DNA of 64,000 nucleotides, taken from positions 13,212,121-13,276,120 of the forward strand of contig NC_084817.1 in assembly GCF_963583255.1 (NCBI RefSeq), read 5' to 3'. The notes beneath the pieces are model-generated. The model worked only from the letters and a program-made list of their open reading frames with translations. It ran no database searches and had not been told where the DNA came from. The position numbers were made by a program, and so were the translations under genes. The DNA comes from Pyrus communis. Lineage: Eukaryota; Streptophyta; Magnoliopsida; Rosales; Rosaceae. Of the stretch, positions 46,545-56,875 are shown one piece after another. Position 1 is the stretch's first letter; each line of letters starts with the position of its first letter.

Positions 46545-46840
46545 TGGGGAAAACGAAAAGGGGTTGGGTTTGGGCGGAGCAAATAGAGAAGAAGAAGAAA
46601 TTTGCAGGTGGGGTTGGATGGAAAAATTGGGGAAAACGAAAAGGATTGGGTTTGGGCGGAACAGATAGAGAAGAAGAAGAAATTTGCAGGTGGGATTAGA
46701 TAGCAGAATTGGGGAAAACAAAAGCTCTTCGGTTTGGGCAGAACAAAGAGAGAAGAAAAAATTTGCTTTTCTTTTGGATAGAGAAATTGGGGAAAATGAA
46801 GATGGGTTGGTTTTGGCAGAAGCAGGGAGAGGATGAGGAG
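46545..46840. repeat. Minisatellite of about 80-bp units
   Basis: Four diverging copies start with AATTGGGGAAAA(C/T)GAA near 46548, 46627, 46707 and 46787. The unit contains GGGTTTGGGCGGA and AGAAGAAGAAGAAATTTGCA. It produces open frames on both strands that are repeat artefacts. Confidence 0.8.
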
Positions 46841-47437
46841 GAGGAGAAAAAGACACAGGGCGTAATGCGAGACGAGAAGGAGAGAGCAAAGAAAGCGAAA
46901 CTACTTGACTAATAAATACAGAGGATTTTGGGAGGATAATTTAGCGGGCGTACACCGTATAAAACGTGTGGGGCCAGTTTAATTAATCTGGGTACCATTT
47001 AGTACAAAATTGCACCAAAACACCTTCATTTGTACTATTTATCCTATCCGGTGTGTTATACGGGCTGCCAAACGAGACCTTAAGGTGACTAAATCCGGCT
47101 TTTCTGTTTCAGTATATCTGCATTGCCTATGTACTCCTACTCTTTATGATCATACTACGCTTTTTATGTTGACTTTGTATTTGTGTACTGTTTACATGTG
47201 GTGATATTACCATGCCCATTTGTACTTTTTACTTTAGATTGCAATGTTTTGATTTTATATTTATAGATCATTGAAAACTATGGAGGAAATGGGTGAACTT
47301 ACTTGAAAGTGTTTTGAAATGCCCCTTTAGTAGGTTTACTTATGTTTAAATCTTTTCTTTCTGTATGCTTTCTTCTCTTTATGTATTTTCTAACCACCAC
47401 TCATTACATCTGGTAAATGGTTTATTGTTATTTGCAG

Positions 47438-47501
47438 GACCAAGTATTTTTTGAGAATGATGCCTTCTTTGCATAGACTTTTGTCAAACGAAGGCCTCTC
47501 T
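47438..47501 (+). pseudogene. SEC62: Captured SEC62 exon (middle)
   Basis: Bounded by TTATTTGCAG and GGTAAAC splice sites. It reads DQVFFENDAFFA, TAG, TFVKRRPLW, the segment before the first membrane span in plant SEC62. The stop replaces an expected Trp. Retention of exon-intron borders shows capture of genomic DNA, not of an mRNA. Confidence 0.75.
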
Positions 47502-47530
47502 GGTAAACCCTTCTTTCATTTGTCTAGCCG

Positions 47531-47620
47531 ATGGTTACATTGGCAATATGCTTGTTTCCTGTTCATCCGCATCGGTGCAAGCTACTAATACTCTACTCAT
47601 GTCTCGGGATCCTGCTACTT
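47531..47620 (+). pseudogene. SEC62: Captured SEC62 exon (first transmembrane segment)
   Basis: Reads MVTLAICLFPVHPHRCKLLI and then LYSCLGILLL, the membrane-spanning region of plant SEC62. It then runs into a T-rich stretch. The later SEC62 exons were not found. Confidence 0.72.
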
Positions 47621-49470
47621 TTTTTTTCTCTACTAGTTTGTAAGTTCTGAACTTCTGGTCATTTGTTTTTAGTTTAAAATATCATTAGGAACTTTACATT
47701 TTCTTAAGTCTTATTGGTTTACAGTGATGTGGATATTAGAGTATAAATTATGTTCATACCACCCCTATTCAAAATGGTCACTATTTTATTACACTTACTA
47801 TTGTGTTGGATATAGCGACAATTTTTCACATTAGTGATGTGGTGGACAACAATATGCCTTGCAATTGACAAATCGAATTTTAGGGTATCATGAGGTAGCT
47901 AAAGGGAAATCTAATCTTTATGCACTTATTTTTACTCAAGTACTCAATTTATGTCCCTCTCTCTGTCCCTATTCAATGTTGTCTCTATAATTTCTTGAAC
48001 CATTGGTTTTTTAAGTAATCTTGTATTGAAATATCATTGCCCTAATTAAACAAGTTTAGTTATTTTCTGAACATTGTATTTAACTGGGTTAATGGACATG
48101 AACTTTTCAAGTAATTTATTAGTGAATTTTGTAAATACTGTGAAGTTCTGGATGTATTTTGTAAGGGATGTTGAATTGGATGAAGGTGTAGCGCAATTTG
48201 TAAGTTTGTAGAGCCTGGAGATCCTGAGTATAATCCCCCTGTCCAAAAGGGCGAAACTCCTATAAGTTTTTTACTTGAAGCAATTGTATGAGGACTTAGC
48301 GTCATGAAATCTTTGTTTGTATTGACATGTATCTATTTTGCTTTGTGGGATTCAGACACAAAGTAGGGCTCGAATACACCAGTTAAGGCTTTGTAGAAGT
48401 TGAATGGTTGTGCAAGCTGTTCTAATTTCTGTTTTAGATATATTTCATGTCATCTGATTTTGTTTCAAGTTTTAAATGTGTTTATGGGTTTGCATGATGC
48501 ATGCATTATCTGTTTATCTTTCTTTAGCTACATGCTTGCTTGAGAGTTATTAGAGGATGAATTTTGTCTCATATTTGCAATGCGCCTATGTTGTAAGATA
48601 CACTTTTAGGATTAATAATTGGATTAAGGCAGATTTCCAATATATTGCCAACAATGACGACCTTTTATCCTTTCAAACTTTCTCTCTACCTTAGCTCGCT
48701 AGCTATGAACTTGATGATATTGTCATGATTTCAATCAATTTAATCATTGAATTACTACTTTTATTTCAAATGGTAGCTACAAGCCAACCTTATCTTCCAT
48801 GTACTTAAGCTTTCAATTTGCTTTGAGAACTATTAAATGTAACGAACTTTGTTATTGCCCTTGTTCCCTTAGTCTGTATATTGCCCTGTTTCCTCTATCT
48901 TCTCTGCAACCTATTGGAGTCCAAGTGAGAAATGGCTCAATTATTACGTTTTATCACATGGCAACTCATATTTAGAACCAAGAGGGTGTGTGGTTTTGGT
49001 GTAGTGATATTTGTATCATAATTAAACTTGTGATTGTGTGGGTTTGGCATAGTGAGATATGATGAATGATGAAGGAGCTATATAAACTGTAGCGAGCTGC
49101 ATGAAGTAGTGAGATACATGAAGGAGCTATATGAAGGAGTGATGAAGGAGCTTCAAAAGGAAGATGCTTTTATCTGCACGTCTTCGAAAGAATTCAAGTT
49201 TGTATTTTTGGAGTTTGAGGACGTGTGTTAATATATTCAAACACATATCTTAGGTTTGTAATGAATGTATTGACATTACCGCATCAATCTTATATGCGTT
49301 TGTTTTTATTAATGATAATACAAAATATTCATTAAACAATGCATCGTGGAAATTTTACCGAAAAGCATATATTTCTTGCCTTAATTTCCATTGGTTGACT
49401 AATTATTGTTTATAATTTAATTACAATATTTATTAAAAATTAAATAAAAAATATTTTTGCCAAAAAACAA
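47621..49470. other. E6 internal sequence without a recognised gene
   Basis: AT-rich, intron-like. Two short overlapping frames around 48046-48305 were examined and match nothing I know. A GATGAAGGAGCTATAT(G)A motif repeats near 49068-49150. Confidence 0.4.
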
Positions 49471-49474
49471 AAAA

Positions 49475-49681
49475 GGGGTTTGCGCGACGCATGACCTGCA
49501 TCGTGCAAAGTGGTTTTGCGCGAAGTAGGTTACTTCTTCGTCACGCAAACCCTACTGTCACTGCCTTGGCGTGATGGTTGGCGCGTGATGAAGGTTCGTT
49601 GGGCTAAGTTTTGCGAGACGTTTATTTGACTTTGCGCGACGAAGGACATGTGTCACGCAAAGTGTTTTTTGTACTAGCGTG
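49475..49681. repeat. E6 right subterminal repeats and terminal inverted repeat
   Basis: Several TTTGCGCGACG / GTCACGCAAA copies, then TTTTTTGTACTAGCGTG at the end. The terminus carries one or two changes from a perfect CACTAG inverted repeat. Confidence 0.8.
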
Positions 49682-49929
49682 TATTAGTATTTTGGTTTAT
49701 TTGAATGTTTCGTTTTCTAGGCTTAGCTCGTTAACATTAGGGTTTTGATTTCTTACCTTTTAGGATTAGGGTTAGTTTTTTTTATAAATAGCATGCTTGT
49801 TATTCAGTCGATCACAAGTCAGTCACGATGTAGCTTCTTAGGGTTGTGTAGCCATTTTGGCATTCTTTTCTATTAATAATATTCTTATTATTTTGTAGTC
49901 TTGTTTCTTCCACACTCTGATATTCAACT

Positions 49930-49941
49930 TGGTATCAGAGC
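49930..49941 (+). other. E8 primer-binding site (tRNA-iMet type)
   Basis: TGGTATCAGAGC directly follows the 5' LTR end ATTCAACT. Confidence 0.9.
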
Positions 49942-51681
49942 AGTTTAAATCTTTCAGGAATTAATCTGTTTTGGGGTTGATATTGATTTGTTTGTATTGA
50001 GAGTTACCAACCCTATACAGATTATGCAATTGTAGAAATCATGGGTGCAACATGGCTGCATGGCACCTTCTGTGTTTCCTGACAGATTATGTGTAAATCA
50101 CTCCTTAGTCTTATAGTTGGTTTCTTCCAATTAATAAGTATGGTTGATCTCTAGTGTTTAGTATAATTTCCTTCAATTAAGGAGCAAAGCCAGTCTCTAG
50201 GGTTTAGTATAATTTCCTTCAATTAAGGAGCATAGCCGGTCTCTAGGGTTTAGTCTAAGGACTCTTTTATATATATGTATCCTTGTACATTCACAATATT
50301 GAGAAATACAAAAAAACTTAAACCAAAACTGCAACAGTTTGTTTGTTCAGTATTAGTTTTGTTTTAATTAGGGTTTTGTTGTTTGAAAACAAAGAAAAAA
50401 AAATTGAATATGTTTACTTGGGACTTGGGAGGCACACCGCGCTGAACCCAGAACCCCAAACTCATTACGATCATTCGCTGTTCGTTATTTGCCAGAACCC
50501 AAACCTGCACTGAAGTTGCCGTTTGCATCCACTCTACTCCGTTATCGACCCGCAAACCCGTTGTTCCTGTATATCATCTCGCCATCCACCTGAACCACCG
50601 TGAAGCCCAGAACAGCACCTGCCTAACCAGATTTGTTAAATCAATCAACCTGCATCAAACCCGCCATCACGCCTACCAGAATCAACATCGCTACTAACTG
50701 CCTAACCAACCCTTTACCCTGTACCCTCTTGATCATCGTACCAGACCATCACCATCTCGTTGCCGCCTGAAACCACCTGCCTAATGAACCCAACCAACGT
50801 TGACCACCGTATCTGCTTGAAATCCCGCTGGTGCCCATTTTTACTCGTCGCTGTTGCACCACCAGTTTGACCCGATTGCTGCTTGTTTTGTTGGTATTAC
50901 TGTTTATCTCTACTAATTAATAAAACACTTATTGTTAACCAAAATCCTATGAAATTACCAGTTTAACCCTCTAATTAAAACAAAACATGAATAAGAAATA
51001 TTGGGTAGAAATGTAATTTCACAAAATCAAATTTTGCTATTTCTTTTTTTCAAAGCATCACCTACATATAATCCTAACATATCTCTAATTTAAAAAAAAT
51101 GGAAAAAAATAAAAAATAAAAACTCCCCACTTTCACATTCTTTATCACTTTCTTCCTCTCTCCTTCTATTTCAAAAACAAAAATAAAAAAATTTCTCAAG
51201 TGTGCCCATATGCTAGTAGAAAATAAAAGAAGGGGAAGGAAGAAAATACCAAAAAAAAGGAAAAGGTTAAGAGGTTTAGGCCCACATGGGCAAAGAAAAA
51301 AAAAAATAATATGGTTAAGTTTGTTTTAGGCCCACATGAATTGTTGGTTGGCCTGTTTGGAATTGGTTTTGTGACCGTCACTCGATTGTTTGGATCTGTG
51401 ACCACTCGAGTGGTATTACTTTGTTTTTGTTTGTTCGTAGTTACAATTGAGATATGAAAATCTCTTCTGTTTAGTGACGAGTTCTTTTTATACTCTCAAC
51501 ACTAGCCAGTCAAAATCAGAATCAGTTTGCCAGCTCGCTAATTCGCAAAGTTCGCCAATCAAGTCAAGTCAAGTCAAGTCCAATTAAGTCAAGACATGTC
51601 AAGTCAAGTTTGCATTCCTGCCAGTCCACATCTGCTTGTTTGCAGACCCATGTCGTATACCGCCATGAGTTTGACAGGGGG
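49942..51681 (+). other. E8 internal region, non-coding
   Basis: About 1.74 kb with no gag or pol motif. It contains a short near-duplicate (TAGTATAATTTCCTTCAATT twice near 50158-50225), a GC-richer segment (50430-50890), A-runs and a CAAGT microsatellite-like run at about 51560-51612. Confidence 0.65.
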
Positions 51682-51937
51682 TGTTGGAAAATATTAGTAT
51701 TTTGGTTTATTTGAATATTTGGTTTTCTGGGGTTAACCCATTAGCATTAGGGTTTTGATTTCTTACCTTTTAGGATTAGGGTTAGTTTTTTATAAATAGC
51801 ATGTTTGTTATTTAGTTGATAAAAAGTCAATCACAATGTAGCCTCTTAGGGTTTTGTAGCTATTCCGGCATTCTTCTCTATTAATAATATTCTTATTATT
51901 TTGTAGTCTTATTTGTTCTGCACTTTGGTATTCAACT
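51682..51937 (+). repeat. E8 3' LTR
   Basis: Uninterrupted copy, TGTTGGAAAATATTAGTATT to ATTCAACT. It shows the empty site of the E6 insertion after GGAAAATAT. Confidence 0.88.
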
Positions 51938-51942
51938 AAAAA

Positions 51943-51959
51943 TTAGTGACCACGACCCT
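51943..51959 (+). pseudogene. Exonuclease-like pseudogene copy B, middle fragment between E8 and E9
   Basis: Only 17 bp of host sequence (LVTTTL codons) remain between the E8 target duplication and the start of E9. It matches the LTITTTI part of copy A. Confidence 0.6.
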
Positions 51960-53867
51960 TGATGTGATATAAAATAGCACACAAACTTAAACCCTTTTTA
52001 TGTAGTTGTAGTATGAATAAGTAAGGATTGTAATAGGCTGGGGATTAGAAAGGATGCTAATCTCTCTATTTAAACTCTAAAACACTAAACTAGACTCAAA
52101 AACAGAAAACTAGACTTTAAAACAGAAAACTATACTCTAATGAGTCAAAACAAAGTAGAAAGACTCAAAACAGCACAAAACAAGCAAATTGACTCAAAAC
52201 AGAAACTAAGGATGATTTTGGACGAATTTTGACCTAACTTTGACTCAAAACACTAAAAGAAACAAATTTAAACAGGTTCTAACTAAGTAAACACAAAATA
52301 TTAAAAGGCGATTGGTTTTGACAAATTTAAAACTTAAACAAACAAACTTGCAGAAACTAAATAAATTGATATGGATTTGGGTGAATTAATGGGTGATAGG
52401 CTAGTTAGAGAGTTCTTCTCCACACATGACACATACACATACAAATCGATTTCCAATTATTATTCCAATAAACTATGAATGACAATGCCCCAAGTTAATC
52501 GTGAATTGCACAAATTAACCACCAGATTTCCCTAATTTCATTGAATTGGACTCAGTGACGCAATCAAATTATTCTTATCAAGTTCCCTATATGAACAACA
52601 TGATAGAGATACATATCAAAGATCATTAAGTTCTATGGAAATCATAAGCATTGACATGACATTCGTAACTACGAAAAGCATGATACTCTTGCCAGGAATT
52701 TACTTAACATGATCGTGACTAGCGACCTCCACTACTTTGCAAATATAATTTCATAACGATTAGGTGAAGATCCCTTATATTTTAGCATCAAATTCATGCA
52801 TGCAAACTAAGTATGCATCCTTAATCAACATACAAGAATAAGTTATCAATCAAGCAGTTAAACAAATCACATTCATGTTTTACGAAACAATAATTGGATG
52901 AAATCAATTCATATCACATATATGTTCATGGCTTTGAATTCTCCTCTAGCCAAAACAAGTTTAGCTCCTTATGTTCGCACTTAAACAAAGATAACTTAAA
53001 TTAAACATTGAAAACAAAAGATTGAATACACCTAGAAATGCTCCAACAATCCAAAAGTCTTGAATGGCAGGTATGGCTCCAAGGTCTCCTTTCCTTTCTC
53101 CTTGCAAGGCTGCGGCACAAGGTAGTTGTGGCTGAAATTGGGTTATTGTGTATTATGGATGGGTTGTGTGAATTGTGGTGTGGTATGGATGAATGGTTTT
53201 TGGTTAGGAATCCCTTTTGTGCGGCAAAAAGCATATAAACAAAGTGAAAAAGGACACGGCATTAATTAATGTTTTTAGGAAACATTTGCACTCCAAATCC
53301 TCAAGGAAAAAGGCTAATTAAAATCAGAATCCCAAGGGAAAAAGGGAAAGAGGTTGCGGCATATCCTAGAAGGAAAGGAAAAGGGGTTTGCAGCAAGGAA
53401 TTGTTGTTCTAGAATGAATAGGTGCAGCATCCCTTAAGGAATAGGATTAAGCCTTCTAGAATCATTTATTTAAATGTCCTACTATAATTAATGATCCTTC
53501 TTGCAGTTGGAACCTAGGTGGTGTAGGATTAGAATAGGGTTACAACAAAATAAGGTAACTTGGCTAACATTCCTTCTTTCTTGCTGAGCTTCATATCTTC
53601 TTTGTCTTGAATTAATTCTTCCATCTCTTTAGCATATTCTTAGCCCTTCTTGAACTTCAAATTTATCCATCCACCTTACTCCATACATATGCTATCCATT
53701 CCAAGCCCAAAACTGCTGTAAAATGCTCCAAATTGCCTTTTCTTGCCACTTTAGCCAATTGAACCTACAAACACACGAAAATAGCTTAAATCACTATAAT
53801 AAATAGAAACTAACTCACTAAATGCAAGGAATTAAACTAACAAAGTCGCATAAATATGCTCCTATCA
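51960..53867 (-). mobile_element. E9: solo Athila-type LTR (1908 bp)
   Basis: On the minus strand it begins TGATAGGAGCATATTTATGC and ends ATCACATCA. Flanking duplication ACCCT is at 51955-51959 and 53868-53872. There is no internal region, so it arose by recombination between the two LTRs of a full element. It shares the conserved blocks of the E1 and E5 LTRs. Confidence 0.9.
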
Positions 53868-53893
53868 ACCCTAACTGAGTATGTTGATCATTG
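53868..53893 (+). pseudogene. Exonuclease-like pseudogene copy B, last visible fragment
   Basis: The frame continues as TEYVDH and then TGA, compared with the TIDTW part of copy A. Nothing further of the gene is recognised downstream. Confidence 0.5.
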
Positions 53894-54031
53894 AATTCCA
53901 TGTATATATAAAGGTGAGTTCTATCAGCACTAATGTTTTTTGACGAGAAATTGATGGTTGATGTGGAGCTTTACAAACTTGAAAATTAAACTGAAAAGAG
54001 AGTGGCTCCAGTACTCCACAATTAACTCAAC

Positions 54032-54682
54032 TCAGGCTGAAGATATGTAGGGGGTACTATCAGTGATAGTTGGTGTTTGTTTTGGTGGTGTTGGTGCTTG
54101 TTTTGGTGGTGTTGCTGATTTCGGCGGAGGAGTGGGGGGGACTTGTACCTTGAGCCTTGGGGTATAATTTCCAGTGAAACCGGTCTTCATCACAATGAAT
54201 GAACTTCCAGTGTTTTCTGTACCGAGTAAAGAAGATGCGGGATGGTTGGAAGAACTTTTGTCTGAACAAGCCAAATAAAAAATTGTTAAGAGCAAGGATC
54301 TATTCAATTCTTTCAATTAATTAATGTTGCTGAAGTTGGTAATTCTAGCTAAGGCATTATATATATGCTATATGCTGGCCAGAATAGTAAGAAATATACT
54401 ATGTGGAAGAATATTTAAGCTTCTGACTGCAAGTCGTGCTATTTCTTTGTTGACATATGCGTACATTCTCTCCTGCAGGAAGTTGTAATATTTGTCACAC
54501 TGTGAATGATACAGTTGTGTTCTCTCTGCAGGACATCCTGCCTTTAATTCGTGGACAAAATCTCTCGACACGTAATTGACATGTATAGCGCCCGTAATTG
54601 AAAATCCAACCTTGAATAATACACGAATTTCCAGCTTACCAGAAACACATGTTAACCGATTCAATATGTTTGGTGATATAAT
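54032..54682 (-). pseudogene. Unrecognised two-exon gene fragment, cut by E10
   Basis: The minus-strand frame from 54682 downwards reads RLTCVSGKLEIRVLFKVGFS, continues with SRDFVHELKAGCPAERTQLY, and reaches YNFLQERMYAYVNKEIARLA before a possible donor (ACATA|GTATAT, about 54405). After a possible acceptor (GCTTGTTCAG, about 54263) a second exon is proline-rich (VPPTPPPKSATPP, then PTPPKQTPT) and ends at 54032. I do not recognise the family. The 5' side stops at the E10 CACTA end, so the gene seems to have been broken by that insertion. Confidence 0.35.
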
Positions 54683-54699
54683 CACTACTAAATTAAACA

Positions 54700-55060
54700 G
54701 TTTGGGCGATGAGGAAGATTTTGACGCGCAAATCATTATTAGGTCGCACAAAAACTATGGTGACCAGAAAATTGTCGCGCGTATTTTGTCGCACAAAGGT
54801 CGTGAAAAAAGACATTGCGCGACAAACAATTTCAAACTCATCATGAAAAAGAAATGGGGCGACGCTTTACTACTCGTCGTGCTAAAGTTATACGGACGAA
54901 GGTTTTCGTCATACGATATAAAAGGGTACAAGTTCGCTTTGTGACTAGTTCGTCTCGAAAAGTTTGTGCAACGAAAAATGTTAGAGGTGCATGGTAATGC
55001 GCGACAAAGTTATAAATCATGCTTAATTTTGCGCGACGACTGGTCGGCTTCGCGCAAGTG
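54700..55060. repeat. E10 subterminal repeats
   Basis: GACGCGCAAAT, GGTCGCACAAA, TTGTCGCGCGTA, TTGCGCGACAAA and TTTTGCGCGACGAC among others, in both orientations, within 360 bp. It is the same motif family as the E6 ends. Confidence 0.75.
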
Positions 55061-55215
55061 TAATTTTTATTAAAAAAATAAACAGAATAAAAGGAAAATT
55101 AAAAAAAAAAAAAGATTTCATACTAATGACAAAAAAAAAAAAAAAACCAAATTAATGAATAAAAAACAATTTTTATTTATAATATAAATAAAAATGTACG
55201 TACAAATACAAAGTT
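55061..55215. other. A-rich low-complexity stretch in E10
   Basis: Runs of A at about 55101-55115 and 55131-55146. No gene is seen. Confidence 0.6.
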
Positions 55216-56668
55216 TTAAAAGAAAGCAGGAACAAAACTATGAAAAAAAAAGCGGAAAAAATCTATAGGAATGTCGTTCGAAGGATCTTGCTGCTGGTTT
55301 GGGACAGGGTCGGAGGTCGACGGGCCTGATTGTTGTGCTTGCTCGGTGTGGAAGAGCTGTGAGGGCAATGGCGCAAAAAAACCGGGGAGATGTATTCCGG
55401 AGAAATGAATGGCTTGTACAAGCATTGACATTTGAGACTTGTACAAAGCCAGCTCACTCCTTAGGCCAGCGACTTCTTGCATCAAAGTCATAACCTGGCC
55501 CTTTGATTGCAAGGATGACGAGGCTCTACTCTCCCGCTGCCTGGCATTTCCCATCCCACAACAATAAGTACCTAGCCTCCAACAGAAAGTCTGGTCCAAT
55601 GTCTCTGTCATGATGTGAAACCCTGCATCCTTAGGGGGATCCACGGACTCAATCGGCGTGTCCGAGGGAAGCTGGGAGGCGGACTCTTGAAGAACCGACT
55701 GACTCTTCTCCACCATAGTCGCCTGTGAAAAAAATCATGGATTATTCATAGAAAGCAATTTGAAATAATTAGTATAAATGTCAACTCATCCCCAGGCCGA
55801 ACATAAACGTCAGCAAAGACGTCGATCTCCGGAAATTTTGAACCCTCCTGAAATGGAAAAAGATAAGGGCAAATGCTAGTAAGAAAAAAAAATTATTAGT
55901 GACATTTTAAAATTGGAAACGAAAGATGTAATATATACACTTTCCATCGCGCCTCCATCATATAGAAGAAAGGCTTCGAACCCGAATGGTGGAGAAGAGT
56001 CTAGCCTTCGCCTTCTTTTGTTATAAAAAAAAAATAAACGTATTAGTTGTAATGCTTAAAGAAAATTAAAAAACATTAATAATAAACATTAGTAAAAATA
56101 AAAACAAAGTAAAATGAAAGAAGTCGTAATTAAAAACGCACCACATAACTTGGCTCCTGAAAATGACCGCAAAGCCAAACCTAACTATCTTGTCGGTTCG
56201 CCAACTCCTTCAGACAACCCTCCTCGAGAGCGACCTGCTGATCATCAAATTGCTGGAAACATTGTTGCAGGTCACTTTTCCACTGCTTGTAGCGTTCGGA
56301 GAAGAGCTGATTGAGGTACGCAAACATGTTCTTGTTCATGTCCTCTAAATTGTAGTTTGTCTACAATGTAACAAATATTTTGAAAGTATTAGTAATAAAA
56401 GACAATAATAAATATAAATATATAAATTTTACATGAAAAGCATTAATAAGGCAATGCTACATACGGACAATTGGTTGCGCACCGTGTTCTTTGTCTCCTC
56501 CGACATCGCCTTCCAAGGCTTCCACCGCATAGGGCAAAAGGTCCGCACGACATACCCAATGTCATGGGCCCATGCACTATGCTGCTCCGCTGTTGGTGCT
56601 ACCCGATGTCGCTCATCGTATCGGATTGGGATTCAATTGCTGATAAGGAGCCTGGGTGTTTTTATTCA
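55216..56668 (-). pseudogene. Plant En/Spm-type transposase gene of E10, C-terminal exons, decayed
   Basis: Exons on the minus strand with plausible splice sites: 56668-56465 (YDERHRVAPTAEQHSAWAHD, then VRTFCPMRWKPW), 56360-56142 (TNYNLEDMNKNMFAYLNQLF, then QWKSDLQQCF), about 56023-55940 (LLHHSGSKPFFYMMEARWK), 55848-55787 (EGSKFPEIDVFADVYVRPGD) and 55722-55216 (MVEKSQSVLQESASQLPSDT, then a SQVMTL-like coiled stretch and a PS-rich end). The order is that of the plant Ptta/En/Spm transposase family. A TAG at 56181-56183 replaces an expected Trp, and the first exon has a stop upstream of YDERH. The N-terminal exons and catalytic part are not in the window. Confidence 0.78.
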
Positions 56669-56875
56669 CTGCAAAGAGATGAAAAATAAAATCATTAACC
56701 CAAAACTAATAACATAATGATCACAACAGTTTAATAAAAGGTTCGGAATGATGACAACTTTTTAATGCTTATATGACATAACTTAACAAATTGAACCTAA
56801 AATAACAAAACTGATCAGTTAATATTCGTATACATTTTCTTCCTCTATTTCTCCTTAAAGTTACTTATTGAGCAT
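56669..56875 (-). other. E10 intron-like sequence up to the E11 junction
   Basis: AT-rich, no exon recognised. Ends AGCAT at 56871-56875, the presumed left target duplication of E11. Confidence 0.45.

Larger units (their letters stand above)
45901..47079. mobile_element. PIF/Harbinger-like MITE (1179 bp) in the captured SEC62 intron
   Basis: Terminal inverted repeats GGCCTCGTTTGGCAGC and GCTGCCAAACGAGACC, flanked by TTA at 45898-45900 and 47080-47082. It has no transposase, and holds a nested hAT-like MITE and a minisatellite. Confidence 0.8.
40094..49681. mobile_element. E6: CACTA (En/Spm) transposon, non-autonomous, 9.6 kb
   Basis: The left end is CACTAGTACAAAAACATG; the right end reads, reversed, CACGCTAGTACAAAAAACAC. 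Flanking 3-bp duplication TAT is at 40091-40093 and 49682-49684, confirmed by the intact 3' LTR of E8 that shows the empty site. Subterminal TTTGCGCGACG-type motifs are repeated at both ends. Inside: Cassandra E7, a tandem array (41429-44440), SEC62 exons (45672-47620) and a Harbinger-like insertion. No transposase is seen. Confidence 0.88.
40081..51937 (+). mobile_element. E8: non-autonomous LTR retrotransposon with tRNA-Met PBS, split by CACTA E6
   Basis: 5' LTR is 40081-40093 plus 49685-49929 (258 bp once E6 and its TAT duplication are removed). PBS TGGTATCAGAGC is at 49930-49941, the polypurine stretch GACAGGGGG ends at 51681, and the 3' LTR is 51682-51937 (256 bp). Both LTRs begin TGTTGGAAAATATTAGTATT or its interrupted form and end ATTCAACT. 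The internal 1.75 kb has no gag or pol, so it is a non-autonomous element, probably copia-related by its PBS and short LTRs. Confidence 0.85.
54683..56875 (-). mobile_element. E10: CACTA transposon with decayed transposase, truncated by E11
   Basis: The left end CACTACTAAATTAAACAG follows AAT (54680-54682). A subterminal region (54700-55060) has many GCGCGAC / GTCGCGC motifs, as in E6. Transposase exons on the minus strand run from 56668 to 55216. The right end is not seen; E11 begins at 56876. Confidence 0.75.

Noticed and set aside
46524..46912. Frames of 121 and 67 codons on opposite strands
   Set aside because: Both are created by the 80-bp minisatellite inside the Harbinger-like MITE.
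48046..48305. Two overlapping minus-strand frames
   Set aside because: Located in intron-like DNA of E6, with no known motif and no splice support.
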